Positions 51,337 to 59,934 of a stretch of 64,000 nucleotides of DNA are shown here, in pieces. Positions within the stretch are counted from its first letter, which is position 1. Every line of letters starts with the position of its first letter. Source of the stretch: Paenibacillus_D sp047238105 (GTDB taxonomy: Bacteria > Bacillota > Bacilli > Paenibacillales > Paenibacillaceae); contig NZ_JBDFMD010000001.1 of the NCBI RefSeq assembly GCF_047238105.1, forward strand, positions 6,572,001 to 6,636,000, read 5' to 3'. The notes under the pieces were generated by a model. That model saw only the letters and a list, made by a program, of their open reading frames with translations, searched no databases and was not told the origin of the DNA. The translations under genes and the position numbers were made by a program.

Positions 51337-52239
51337 TTACCTCGCCCCGGCCAGCGCTTCATCTGCCAACTGGACGAAGCCGTCGACATGGATGGAGACG
51401 CCGGATATCGCATCCGTCTTGCCGTCCTCTGCGCGGTAGACGATCGCGGCCGGATCCTGCTGCTCCAGCAAATATTGCTCGGCGATGTGTGCTTGCTCAT
51501 GCCATTCGGCCTGGGCGCCGCCCTTCGCAACCATCCCGTACTCGCCATCCTTGGAGCGGGTCACTTTGTCGGTGCCGCCATCCCTGTGGGTGCCGTTCCA
51601 TCTGACCGCAGCGATCTTGCCGCCAATGACAGTGAGCGTGACACTTTCCTTCCAGCCGGATTTGGCATCAAATTCTGCCGCTTCCGCAAGGTAGGTGCCG
51701 TCTTTATAAGGACCGGGCTCGACGGGCCCCGCTGCCAGCGCCTGATCAATCAGGGCGGAGAACTCGCCGACACCGATCGATACGCCGGAGACGGCATCGG
51801 TTTTGCCATCCTCGCCCGGCTGCAGGCTTTGGGCATTTTGCTGCTGGATGACGAACTGCTCGGCTTTGGCCGCTTGCTCATGCCACTCGGCGGCAGCGCC
51901 GCCATGGGCCACCATACCGTAAGCCCCGCTGGCCGAAGCGGTACGCTTATCGAGGCCGCCATCGCGGTGCAGACCGTTCCAGTGGACGCTGGTGATATTG
52001 CCATCTTGCACTTCAAGCGCGACGACTTCTTTCCAGCCGGACTTCTCAGCGTACTCGCCTTCCGCATAGTAGAGGCCGTCAGCCAGTTCGCCTTCTGCAT
52101 CTGGAGCGGTTGTAGCGGGCGGGGCGGGATCGGCCGGCGGCGTGTTCTCGGGACCATTGCCCGCGTTGTTGCCGCCGCAGCCGGACATCAAGGCGATCAT
52201 CAAGGATAGAATAAGCATGCTGTTCCACATTTTTTTCAT
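51337..52239 (-). CDS. pplA: FMN-binding lipoprotein PplA-like (two FMN sites)
   Basis: Extracellular flavoprotein that carries electrons out of the cell in Gram-positive EET. 300 residues: lipoprotein signal with Cys21 (LMSGC), then two FMN-binding domains that are near repeats of each other (YAEKSGWKEVVALEVQDGNI; FDAKSGWKESVTLTVIGGKI). Flavinylation motifs DAVSGVS (148-154) and DAISGVS (276-282); the last Ser should carry FMN, added by FmnB. Two Rex-like boxes lie 22 and 70 bases upstream. Confidence 0.92.
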   Translation of the reverse strand: MKKMWNSMLILSLMIALMSGCGGNNAGNGPENTPPADPAPPATTAPDAEGELADGLYYAEGEYAEKSGWKEVVALEVQDGNITSVHWNGLHRDGGLDKRTASASGAYGMVAHGGAAAEWHEQAAKAEQFVIQQQNAQSLQPGEDGKTDAVSGVSIGVGEFSALIDQALAAGPVEPGPYKDGTYLAEAAEFDAKSGWKESVTLTVIGGKIAAVRWNGTHRDGGTDKVTRSKDGEYGMVAKGGAQAEWHEQAHIAEQYLLEQQDPAAIVYRAEDGKTDAISGVSIHVDGFVQLADEALAGAR

Positions 52240-52260
52240 TGCTGAACCCTCCGTTTTCTT

Positions 52261-52278
52261 TTGTGAATTTGTTCACAT
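52261..52278. promoter_or_regulatory. Rex-box-like operator 1
   Basis: TTGTGAATTTGTTCACAT fits the Rex pattern TTGTGAA-N4-TTCACAA at all but the last base. Rex senses NADH/NAD+ and represses anaerobic and reductive genes. Confidence 0.7.
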
Positions 52279-52308
52279 ATCAACCATATCGCATTTCTCT
52301 GTTCAAGG

Positions 52309-52326
52309 TTGTGAAAGTTATCACAA
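52309..52326. promoter_or_regulatory. Rex-box-like operator 2
   Basis: TTGTGAAAGTTATCACAA fits TTGTGAA-N4-TTCACAA with one mismatch. Between the divergent pplA and reductase genes. Confidence 0.65.
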
Positions 52327-52484
52327 AAACAAATTTTTTTTACCAAGAGCAAGGGAAGCGGCGTTTGGCTTAAGGAGGCGTGATTTTTGTCATAGGGAAC
52401 AGAAGGGGGATGGGTTATAGTTCGAAGTATCTTACGTCACGCAGAGCAGCTGTGCTTGGTGATGAGGCAGGAGGAGAAACGAAC

Positions 52485-53024
52485 ATGCATACTTTGATCA
52501 TTGTGGTACACCCCGGACTTCAGGGCGGCTCCCGGGTGAATCGGCGTCTGACGGAACTCATGCTGACTGCTAAAGGGGTAACGGTTCATGATCTATATGC
52601 CTGTTACCCGGAGGGCAACATCGATGTGAAGAGGGAGCAGGAGCTGCTGCTGCAGCACAAACGTGTAGTGTTTCAGTTCCCGCTCTGGTGGTATAGTGCG
52701 CCGCCGTTGCTCAAGCATTGGCTGGATGAAGTGCTGACCTTCGGCTGGGCTTACGGACCGGGCGGGGATCGGCTGCATGGACAGGAATGGCGGGTAGCGG
52801 TAACTGCGGGCAGCCCGGCGGCTTCTTACGGCGGGGAAGGGTACAACAAGTATACGCTGGAGGAGATGCTGCGACCCTTCGAAGCGACGGCCAACCTGGT
52901 CGGCGCGCGTTGGCTGCCCCTATTTGCTGTGTGCGACGCGCTGCAGCTCAGCGAAGGGGAGCTGACTGCAGCGGCATTGCAATATGGGGAAGAGGTGCTG
53001 GCCGATATTGCGGGCAGTTACTGA
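52485..53024 (+). CDS. NAD(P)H quinone oxidoreductase, flavodoxin fold (KefF/MdaB-like)
   Basis: 179 residues from ATG 52485 (GGAGGAG upstream). LIIVVHPGLQGGSRVNRRL (FMN phosphate loop, divergent), VFQFPLWWYSAPPLLKHWLD, TFGWAYGPGGDRLHGQ are typical of this family. Two-electron reduction of quinones. Divergent from pplA, so it may share the Rex-like control. Confidence 0.87.
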   Translation: MHTLIIVVHPGLQGGSRVNRRLTELMLTAKGVTVHDLYACYPEGNIDVKREQELLLQHKRVVFQFPLWWYSAPPLLKHWLDEVLTFGWAYGPGGDRLHGQEWRVAVTAGSPAASYGGEGYNKYTLEEMLRPFEATANLVGARWLPLFAVCDALQLSEGELTAAALQYGEEVLADIAGSY

Positions 53025-53052
53025 GGGAAGACATGACCCTAGGGTTAACCTT

Positions 53053-53235
53053 GTGAACCTGTGGATTCCTTGTCTGATCCTGATGCCCAACCTGCTGCGC
53101 ATCCTGGCACCGCCGATTAAGGCGGGAGAGATGGCGCCCGTTCCTCGCAAGTTTTTTTCAATGGCAGAGAATGTGGGGCGAATCGGCGTGCTGCTCCTGC
53201 CGCTCTTCTCGGCTGTCCGGTTGGTTAGCGCATAG
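53053..53235 (+). CDS. Short membrane protein, perhaps truncated
   Basis: 60 residues from a GTG; LWIPCLILMPNLLRILAPP and RIGVLLLPLFSAVRLV are membrane segments like the N-terminus of a larger family of membrane proteins. Ends early, so probably a remnant. Weak ribosome site. Confidence 0.4.
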   Translation: MNLWIPCLILMPNLLRILAPPIKAGEMAPVPRKFFSMAENVGRIGVLLLPLFSAVRLVSA

Positions 53236-53313
53236 GAAGTCGCCGGCCTAGCGGCAGAAAGGGACGTTGCAGGTGACCTCACTGACGAACCCGCAGCCAG
53301 CTGGGCGAGGCTC

Positions 53314-54852
53314 CTAAGCGTGATGGATGCGCGGCATCGGCATCGGTTCCTTGCCCAGCTCGGCCCACGCATACTTGAGCAGCAGTTCCGCCTTAAGCGG
53401 CTGGCTGCCCGGGTCATCCCACAGGTTGCGGAGTTCTCCCGGATCCGCTTCCAGATCGAACAGTTCGCCGTAGACCTGGTTGTAATACACGGTGATCTTG
53501 TACCGTGCATCGACATACGTCTTCTGATGGATCGTCGTCGGCTCATGCCGGAACTCGCAGATCGCATGATCCCGCGCTGCCTCGCGGCGTCCCAGCCAGA
53601 CGTCCCGCTGGTTGACGCCTGTCATCGCATGCGGGATCGGCAGATCGCAGAAGGACAGGAAGGTCGGCGCGAGATCGACCAGCGACTGGATGGCTTGCGT
53701 ACGCTTCCCAGCAGGGATCCGGCCTGGATAGCGGGCGACGAACGGCAGCCGGATCAGGTCTTCATAATGAAAGCCGCCCTTGGCCTGGAGCCCGTGTTGT
53801 CCGAAGAAATGGCCGTGATCGGTCGTGAAGACGACTAGCGTATCCTCGGTCAACCCCAGCGCATCCAGCTTGTCCAGGATCCGGCCGATGTATTTGTCCA
53901 TCATGGTGATCATGCCGTAATAGACGGATACCAGCTTCTTGCGGTCCTCATCGGTCAGCCGTTTCTTCTCCCCATACTCGTAGTAGTGATGGGACCGGTA
54001 GCCGTGAATGCCATAGCCGGTCTCGGCCAGATGTGAGAAGTCCGGTTCGTCTTCTTGCGTCAGGCCGAAGTGGGGCGGATTGCAGTCATGCTCTCCGGCC
54101 GTCACGGACGGGATGGTCAGCGGTTTGTCGTCATACATGGAGGCCCACGGCTCCGGCACCAGATATTCCGGATGCGGGTCGAAGAAGCTGGCCCACAGGA
54201 AGAAGGGGTCATCTGCTTCTTTGTATTGTTCCAACAGGGAGCCCGTACGCTCGGCTATCCACGAATTGTAATGATATTTCTCCGGGATCGGCCACGAGTA
54301 GGTCTGGGCCGGATCCATCGTGCCTGTAGGCGGCAGGAAATAACGCCGCCAGTCGCTGCAGCCCTGCTCCTCCAGCCACACCGCATAGTGCTGGCCGACA
54401 TGGGCTTCATTGGTATGATTGCGAGCCAGCTCGACATGGTCGAAGCCATAGAAGGGTCCATGGAATTGCCGCCAGTAGTCCAGATCCTGCAGCAGCGGAT
54501 AGGCTTCCATCGAGGGGTAGGCTTCCGTCGATCTTAGCGGCTGGAAATGCGCCTTGCCCACCAGAGCTGTCCGGTATCCGGCGGCAGCGAAGTCTTCCCC
54601 TACCGTATGGCGGTCTTCCAGGAGCTTGGTGCCCAGCGTCCACGCGCCATGTTGGCTCGGGTACATCCCCGTAATGATCGAAGCCCGGCTCGGTGTACAG
54701 GTTGGGTTGGGGCAGTAGGCCCGGTCGAAGGTTGTACCTTCCCGCACCAGCCGGTCCAGGTTTGGTGTCGAGAGCTCCGGCATGAAAGCGCCGAGCGTGT
54801 TCCAATGCTGCTGATCGCTTGTAATTAGTAAAATGTTAGGTTTTTTTGACAT
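53314..54852 (-). CDS. Sulfatase (arylsulfatase family)
   Basis: 512 residues, cytoplasmic (no signal peptide). NILLITSDQQ metal-site start, the formylglycine motif CTPSR at 52-56 inside YCPNPTCTPSRASIITGMYP, and the late TTDHGHFFGQHGL metal site. Hydrolyses sulfate esters after conversion of Cys52 by a maturase, which is not in the window. AAGAAAT-poor ribosome site; start by family likeness. Confidence 0.92.
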   Translation of the reverse strand: MSKKPNILLITSDQQHWNTLGAFMPELSTPNLDRLVREGTTFDRAYCPNPTCTPSRASIITGMYPSQHGAWTLGTKLLEDRHTVGEDFAAAGYRTALVGKAHFQPLRSTEAYPSMEAYPLLQDLDYWRQFHGPFYGFDHVELARNHTNEAHVGQHYAVWLEEQGCSDWRRYFLPPTGTMDPAQTYSWPIPEKYHYNSWIAERTGSLLEQYKEADDPFFLWASFFDPHPEYLVPEPWASMYDDKPLTIPSVTAGEHDCNPPHFGLTQEDEPDFSHLAETGYGIHGYRSHHYYEYGEKKRLTDEDRKKLVSVYYGMITMMDKYIGRILDKLDALGLTEDTLVVFTTDHGHFFGQHGLQAKGGFHYEDLIRLPFVARYPGRIPAGKRTQAIQSLVDLAPTFLSFCDLPIPHAMTGVNQRDVWLGRREAARDHAICEFRHEPTTIHQKTYVDARYKITVYYNQVYGELFDLEADPGELRNLWDDPGSQPLKAELLLKYAWAELGKEPMPMPRIHHA

Positions 54853-55139
54853 GGCATATCACCTCAAATACTGATATTACAAGAAAAATATCAACTACTA
54901 AATAGCCATATGTAAGGTTTATCTTGTCATTTTGTTATCTCGTCTGCGAAGGTGTATCGGCCGACAGTATACGCTGTCGGGAGATGATGCGGATTACTCG
55001 GGCATCGCGAGGCACTGCCGGGGCGAGTTGTTCCAAGGGGAAGAGGGATGAGCGGAGACTTGCGCGCTGACCCGCTGCTGCAAGAGGCCTGCCGAGTACG
55101 CTCGGCGAGCTGGAGGTGTTCCCTGGCAGATATTCGGGC
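54853..55139. other. Intergenic stretch, nothing recognised
   Basis: AT-rich start (promoter of the sulfatase gene on the minus strand is likely), then GC-rich sequence without a convincing gene. Confidence 0.4.
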
Positions 55140-55168
55140 AAAAAAAAGAAGCCCCATAGGCTCCGTGC
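55140..55168 (-). terminator. Terminator of the 55179-55439 gene
   Basis: On the minus strand GAGCCTATGGGGCTTC followed by TTTTTTT. Confidence 0.6.
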
Positions 55169-55178
55169 TGCGGCTGGA

Positions 55179-55439
55179 CTAGATCATATTGTTCTCGAGC
55201 ACTTGCCGCTCCAGCTCTCCGGCGTGATTGCTCATGCAGTTGCAGTAATAATCCTTGCGGCAGATCGGGCATGGGATGTTCAGCAGGCGGTTGACGCCGA
55301 TCAGCTTCCAATCGGGGTTCTTGCTGAAAAACAACCGGCATTTGGCTTGATTGGACAGCGTTGCGATATATTGATACAGCCCGGTTTCCTCGTTGCGGTC
55401 AGAAGGTACGATATCCTTAATCACCAGTTTTGTAGACAT
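55179..55439 (-). CDS. Small cysteine-cluster protein
   Basis: 86 residues from ATG 55439. Near the C-terminus CPICRKDYYCNC (C-x2-C-x5-C-x-C) suggests a metal site. N-terminal VIKDIVPSDRNEETGLYQYI. Not recognised. Confidence 0.65.
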   Translation of the reverse strand: MSTKLVIKDIVPSDRNEETGLYQYIATLSNQAKCRLFFSKNPDWKLIGVNRLLNIPCPICRKDYYCNCMSNHAGELERQVLENNMI

Positions 55440-55631
55440 AGTGTCCCACCTATACGAATAGATTTGCAAGTGCTTTGTAAGCATAACTTTTTTACGGGTA
55501 TGTTGTCAATATAAGCGCATCACTTATTGTTCCCGCTTAACGCTTATTTTATAATAGAGGTTGTTCAAAAAGTTCGCATGGCCCGCCGACGGTTCGTTTG
55601 TAACTCTATTTAATAGTAAGGAGCGTAAGTG

Positions 55632-56369
55632 ATGTCAACGATCTTCCGCAATGACTGGGCCGAGCTGCTGGAGCCGGAGCTGGAGCAGCCCTATTACAAG
55701 GAGATGCGCACCTATCTGGCTGCTCAATACCGGGAGCAGACGGTGTACCCGCCGATGCACGATATTTTCAATGCGCTGCATTTTACGTCCTATGCCGGCA
55801 CCCGGGTCGTAATCCTCGGCCAGGATCCGTATCATGGTCCGGGGCAGGCGCACGGGCTCAGCTTCTCCGTACAGCCCGGTGTGCGCACGCCGCCGTCCCT
55901 GCAGAACATCTACAAGGAGCTGGCGGACGATGAGGGCTGCAAGGTCCCGCCGCACGGCTCGCTGGTCGCCTGGGCCAAGCAGGGCGTCCTGCTGCTCAAC
56001 ACGGTGCTGACGGTGCAGGGCGGGGCAGCCCATTCCCACAAAGGTATCGGCTGGGAGCGTTTCACCGACCGCGTCATCGGCGCCCTCAACGAGCGCGAGG
56101 AGCCGGTCGTGTTCATCCTGTGGGGCAAGCATGCGCAGGACAAGGCCTCATTTATCGACCGGAGCCGTCATCATGTGATCGCGACGGCGCATCCGAGTCC
56201 GTTTGCCGCGCATCGGGGCTTCTTCGGCAGCCGGCCGTTCTCCCGGACCAATGCGTTCCTGCGGTCGATCGGCCGGGAGCCGATCAACTGGTGCATCCCG
56301 GCCGAGCCGGCTGCTGCGGACCCGAGCACAGCCGCGGACCGGGAGTCGGCAGCCGGAGAGGAGTCCTGA
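55632..56369 (+). CDS. ung: Uracil-DNA glycosylase
   Basis: Removes uracil from DNA (base excision repair). 245 residues; water-activating motif GQDPYHGPGQAHGLSFS with Asp65, uracil pocket LLLNTVLTVQGGAAHSHKGI and the DNA-intercalating HPSPFAAHRGFFG. Starts at ATG 55632 (AAGGAGCG upstream). The last ~20 residues (PAAADPSTAADRESAAG) are a low-complexity extension. Confidence 0.96.
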   Translation: MSTIFRNDWAELLEPELEQPYYKEMRTYLAAQYREQTVYPPMHDIFNALHFTSYAGTRVVILGQDPYHGPGQAHGLSFSVQPGVRTPPSLQNIYKELADDEGCKVPPHGSLVAWAKQGVLLLNTVLTVQGGAAHSHKGIGWERFTDRVIGALNEREEPVVFILWGKHAQDKASFIDRSRHHVIATAHPSPFAAHRGFFGSRPFSRTNAFLRSIGREPINWCIPAEPAAADPSTAADRESAAGEES

Positions 56370-56419
56370 TCTACCGGGCAGCTCCTGCCCCGGACAAGCC
56401 GACTAGGACGGCTTCAGAC

Positions 56420-56487
56420 AGCAAACCGCCTGTGCTTGCCGGATGCTCCCGGCCTGCACAGGCGGTTGGTCGTTGCTTTTCTTTTTA
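56420..56487. terminator. Terminator between convergent ung and pspA-like gene
   Basis: AACCGCCTGTGC / GCACAGGCGGTT stem, TTTTCTTTTT to the right. Confidence 0.8.
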
Positions 56488-57168
56488 GCCTTGCGAATCC
56501 GATTTGTCGTATTGCTTGAGCAGTGCGGCCAACTCGTCCTCGACGGCTTGATCCTTGCCAAGTGCGGCAAATTCGTCGTCCAGCGACGGGCCTTTGCTGC
56601 CCAGCATCTCGTTGCTCGCTTCGGCTTGCGCTTCCATCTGCAGCATCCGCTCCTCCATCCGCTTCAGACCGGCGCTAGCCGTATCGCTTCCGAAGCCGGA
56701 CATGGCGCGATTGATTTCTTTTTGCGCCTTGGCGGCATTATACCGCGCAACCAGCGTCTCGCGCTTGTTCTTCATCTCGGTGAGCTGCTTGCGCATCTCG
56801 TCGAGTTTGCCGCGCAGGTTGTCGGCCGCGGCTTTGTTCTGGTCGTAGCTCGCCTTGAACTCGTTCATCTTCTGTTCGGCGGCATTTTTTTCTTCCAGCG
56901 CCCGGCGGGCGAGGTCGACATTTTGCGCCTTGGCGGCCATATGGGCCTGCTCTGTACGACGCTGGACGAGGGCTTGCTGCTCCTCGTACTGCTGCTTGAA
57001 GCGCTTCTCCAGGGCGATCTGGGCTGCGACCGCCTTCTCCGCATCCTCCAGATCCGCTTGCATGTCCCGGATGTACTGATCCGTCATTTTAATCGGATCC
57101 TCTGCTTTCTCGATCAGGGCATAGACGTTGGACAGTGTCAGGTCGCGCAGTCGTTTGAAAATAGACAT
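56485..57168 (-). CDS. PspA/IM30 family protein
   Basis: 227 residues, almost wholly coiled-coil (SIFKRLRDLTLSNVYALIEK at the start, IALEKRFKQQYEEQQALVQR later). ESCRT-III-like membrane-stress protein that binds the inner face of the cell membrane. The acidic C-terminus (DDEFAALGKDQAVEDELAAL) is typical of the Bacillota LiaH/YvqH-like forms. No Lia genes are next to it. Confidence 0.9.
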   Translation of the reverse strand: MSIFKRLRDLTLSNVYALIEKAEDPIKMTDQYIRDMQADLEDAEKAVAAQIALEKRFKQQYEEQQALVQRRTEQAHMAAKAQNVDLARRALEEKNAAEQKMNEFKASYDQNKAAADNLRGKLDEMRKQLTEMKNKRETLVARYNAAKAQKEINRAMSGFGSDTASAGLKRMEERMLQMEAQAEASNEMLGSKGPSLDDEFAALGKDQAVEDELAALLKQYDKSDSQG

Positions 57169-57295
57169 CGTCTTGCAGCCTCCTTCTTGATAGTCACCCA
57201 GCCGCTGCTGGCGCTAGCAGTCGCTTGATGATCTTGGGTTTTCGGATTGTAAGATTGTTATACGTAGAAAACCTCGCCTAGTTTCAAGCGTATAC

Positions 57296-57326
57296 GAAAA
57301 AAAAGCGATCTGCAAGAGATCGCGGG
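57296..57326 (-). terminator. Terminator of the SLH gene
   Basis: Minus strand: GCGATCTCTTGCAGATCGC followed by TTTTTTTTT. It lies inside the gap after the SLH gene. Confidence 0.8.
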
Positions 57327-57341
57327 TAAAGAAAATCGTAA

Positions 57342-58328
57342 TTATTGTGCAGCCGGTGCCGATGGCGGAGATGCGACCACGCTGTCGGACCCGCCGCCGA
57401 TGCTTGCCAGCTCTTCGACAAGCACGACCTTGTAATCGCTGCTCACATAAGTGGTTGCACTTACGTCAGTGATGACTTGCGGATACATCATATCCGGGTC
57501 CGGATAAGTCGGCGCAACGAGCACCTCCGCCTGGTCCTCCAGGAAGGTGATTGAGACGATGCGGAGGCCGTAACCAGGGTGAGGGACAGTCGCCGTGACT
57601 GTCACTTTCTGGATGTCTTCATTCACCGCTTCGGTCTCGAACTTCAGCTCGCTCAGCGGCGATGTGTATGGCTCTTCCGGCAGGGGCTCGATAGGAGGAG
57701 TGGACTCGACAAACTTGATGGCTTTCAGCAGCCAGCTCGCCGCATCGCTGCGGGTAATGGCGGCTTTCGGGTGGAAGTTCTGGTTGGCGTCCAGCTCTGC
57801 AAACTTGCTGATCAGCACGCGTTGTACGCCGCCCATATAGGCTGGATCCACGTCGGCTTCGTCGGCCATTCCGATGTAGATTTCGATAAATGCATAATCC
57901 CCGGTAGTGTAGACAGCCTCCATGAGAGCATGTGCGTATTGCTCGCGCGTGATCTCGCCATTGGGCTGCAGATCGCGCGGGAGTCCCAGATTCAGCGCGC
58001 CTGCGATGATGAAGGCGTCAGCGTACCAGGCATTGTCGTTTACATTGGTAAAGTAGTCGCTTGCTTTCGGTTCCTTGACGAAGTTGATGCCGTCCAGGTT
58101 CAGGTCAAAGCCTTTGACGAGCAGGGACACGGCCGCTGCATGGGTCAGTTTGCCTTTGGGGATAAACTTGCCGTTCTCGCCGCTGATGATGCCGCGCTGC
58201 TTCAATTCTTCAATCTTGGCGGCATTCGGATCGCTCGCGGTATCCGAGAAGGCCAGAACCGACTGCCCCAGGGCGAAGACGAGCATCACGGACATCAGCA
58301 GCAGGAGTAAAGGTTTCTTTTTCATCAT
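57342..58328 (-). CDS. S-layer homology (SLH) domain protein
   Basis: 328 residues with a Sec signal peptide (LLLLLMSVMLVFALGQSVLA). Three SLH-like repeats cover about 30-200 (ELKQRGIISGENGKFIPKGK; RDLQPNGEITREQYAHALME; NQNFHPKAAITRSDAASWLL), which bind cell-wall polymers. A C-terminal PrcB-like beta domain (HPGYGLRIVSITFLEDQAEV) follows. Cell-surface protein of unknown task. Confidence 0.88.
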   Translation of the reverse strand: MMKKKPLLLLLMSVMLVFALGQSVLAFSDTASDPNAAKIEELKQRGIISGENGKFIPKGKLTHAAAVSLLVKGFDLNLDGINFVKEPKASDYFTNVNDNAWYADAFIIAGALNLGLPRDLQPNGEITREQYAHALMEAVYTTGDYAFIEIYIGMADEADVDPAYMGGVQRVLISKFAELDANQNFHPKAAITRSDAASWLLKAIKFVESTPPIEPLPEEPYTSPLSELKFETEAVNEDIQKVTVTATVPHPGYGLRIVSITFLEDQAEVLVAPTYPDPDMMYPQVITDVSATTYVSSDYKVVLVEELASIGGGSDSVVASPPSAPAAQ

Positions 58329-58501
58329 TCATCACCTCGGTGCTAGAATAGTGGACATTCTCTCTCTCTTTGTCTATCCCCTAGACGCCGCGCCGCAGTG
58401 AAAGGTTGCAGCCGATCTGAATTTGTTTGGCTCCCCCGCGTTTCCGAGCCGCCAAGGGCGGGAGCGTGCTTCGAAGCAAAAAGAGCCCGCTAGGGGCGGG
58501 C

Positions 58502-58840
58502 TCAGGGGCGGATCGTCACCCGCGTCTCAAGCGGGACGATGGCGGCCAGCTCCACGACGTCTTCGTTGTACATCCGGATGCATCCATGGGAGACGGCTCT
58601 TCCGATCGAAGCCGGATCGTTGGTGCCGTGGATGCCGTAGTGGGGCTTGGATAGCCCCATCCAGTATGCGCCGAACGGGCCGCCCGGGTCGGGCTGCTTG
58701 TTGACGATCTTGAACTCTCCGGTCGGGGTCTTCGTCAGCATCTTGCCGATGGCGACTGGGAATCCGCGGACCACGGTGTTGCCGTCGAGCAGATAGAGCT
58801 GCCGCTCGGAGAGATCGACGATGATGCGATAATTGGGCAT
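58502..58840 (-). CDS. L,D-transpeptidase (YkuD)
   Basis: 112 residues, one YkuD domain without signal peptide. Catalytic motif HGTNDPASIGRAVSHGCIRM with His85 and Cys87. Short forms of this kind occur in spore-formers. Cross-links peptidoglycan in the family. The start is ATG 58840; longer readings lack a signal or ribosome site. Confidence 0.9.
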   Translation of the reverse strand: MPNYRIIVDLSERQLYLLDGNTVVRGFPVAIGKMLTKTPTGEFKIVNKQPDPGGPFGAYWMGLSKPHYGIHGTNDPASIGRAVSHGCIRMYNEDVVELAAIVPLETRVTIRP

Positions 58841-58905
58841 AGCGCTCACCTCATCCGATGATAGGTAGTCTATCCTATGTTCGGGACGGGGGAGCGGTTT
58901 GGACA

Positions 58906-59073
58906 TCAGGATTTTTTGAGCTTCCTGTAATTTATGAGCCCGTAGATGCCCAGGCCTAACCCGAGCAGCATCAGGATGACGCCGAGCGTTTTGTTCAGGA
59001 AGCGGTAGTCGACAATGCCGAAGATTAGGACCATCAAGCCGAAAACGGAGTAGAGAAGGGGGTTTTGCTTCAT
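58906..59073 (-). CDS. Small membrane protein, 55 residues
   Basis: MKQNPLLYSVFGLMVLIFGI, then NKTLGVILMLLGLGLGIYGL and a basic end (NYRKLKKS). Two membrane segments. The composition and clean start and stop support it; function unknown. Confidence 0.6.
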   Translation of the reverse strand: MKQNPLLYSVFGLMVLIFGIVDYRFLNKTLGVILMLLGLGLGIYGLINYRKLKKS

Positions 59074-59257
59074 AATATAGGCACCTCAGTCTGCATGTTG
59101 GATACCTGTAGTGTACCATAGCGTCAGATCGGCGAGAAGCGGAACCTCTGCAAGAACGGGCGGTTATACGCGGGACGCCTGTACAGTCGGATGGCGAGGA
59201 TGGTCATATAATGGGGTAGAAATCCAAATCCTCTTAGACGAAAGGTGTGAACGACAC

Positions 59258-59563
59258 ATGTCTTGCAACCATTCCTACGGATACAATCAAGTGTCACCGG
59301 CAAGTACTCAGATGTCTCCTATGGGCAGCCAGATGTCTCCTATGGGCGGTCAGCTGTCGCCAATTGTGACAGAGCCTACGCATCTCTACAATAACGTCTT
59401 TCATCCTCAGGCCCAGCCCATCATCCACCCTGTGGAAGTTATCAATCAGCATCATGTAGTGCCGGTTCCGCAGCACTACACGACTTGCTCGGTTAAAGAT
59501 GTCTGGTGTTCGGGGCGCGGCAGCCGCAATAGCCGCGGTAGCCGGAGCAGCCGCCGCAAATAG
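59258..59563 (+). CDS. CotD-like spore coat protein
   Basis: 101 residues. PTHLYNNVFHPQAQPIIHPV, INQHHVVPVPQHYTTC: the His/Pro/Gln pattern of CotD-type coat proteins. N-terminal repeats SPMGSQMSPMGGQLSP; Ser/Arg-rich tail with SRSSRRK. AAAGGTG upstream. Likely made in the mother cell during sporulation. Confidence 0.78.
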   Translation: MSCNHSYGYNQVSPASTQMSPMGSQMSPMGGQLSPIVTEPTHLYNNVFHPQAQPIIHPVEVINQHHVVPVPQHYTTCSVKDVWCSGRGSRNSRGSRSSRRK

Positions 59564-59575
59564 TCACGCCTTGCC

Positions 59576-59612
59576 TCACGACCGGGCCTCTCGCGCCCGG
59601 TCGTTTTGTGGT
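59576..59612 (+). terminator. Terminator after the coat protein
   Basis: ACGACCGGGC / GCCCGGTCGT stem, then TTTTG. Confidence 0.8.
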
Positions 59613-59657
59613 GCGGGGATATTTTAGCGTCTTCGGAAAATAAATCCTGTGGAATAA

Positions 59658-59693
59658 GAATATATGTTCGGTATATAATAAGAACAAATGTTC
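59658..59693. promoter_or_regulatory. SOS (LexA) operators and promoter
   Basis: GAACAAATGTTC at 59682-59693 is a Bacillota LexA box (GAAC-N4-GTTC); GAATATATGTTC at 59658-59669 is a weaker second one. TATAAT at 59674-59679 lies between them, so LexA would block this promoter. Confidence 0.75.
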
Positions 59694-59712
59694 TTTCAAT
59701 GGAGGGATTGCC

Positions 59713-59934
59713 ATGCCGATCAATTATACCGTCGGGCGCGAGATGACCATCATCTATCTGGATCGCAAGGGAGTGATCTCAAAGCGCCGTATCCAGGTGT
59801 GTGGAGTGCAGGGAGAGCGGGTGCGGGCCTATTGCTTTACAGCACGGGCGCCGCGTGTATTCCTGCGGGGCAATATCCTGGCTGTCCGCGCCGGGGACAG
59901 CTGCGGGCAGACGGGTGCGGGCCATGCGGGATAA
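59713..59934 (+). CDS. Small protein of the SOS polymerase operon
   Basis: 73 residues; YTVGREMTIIYLDRKGVISK, RIQVCGVQGERVRAYCFTAR, basic, beta-rich. Starts 19 bases after the LexA box with GGAGGG upstream; overlaps the polymerase start by 11 bases. Function unknown. Confidence 0.7.
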   Translation: MPINYTVGREMTIIYLDRKGVISKRRIQVCGVQGERVRAYCFTARAPRVFLRGNILAVRAGDSCGQTGAGHAG

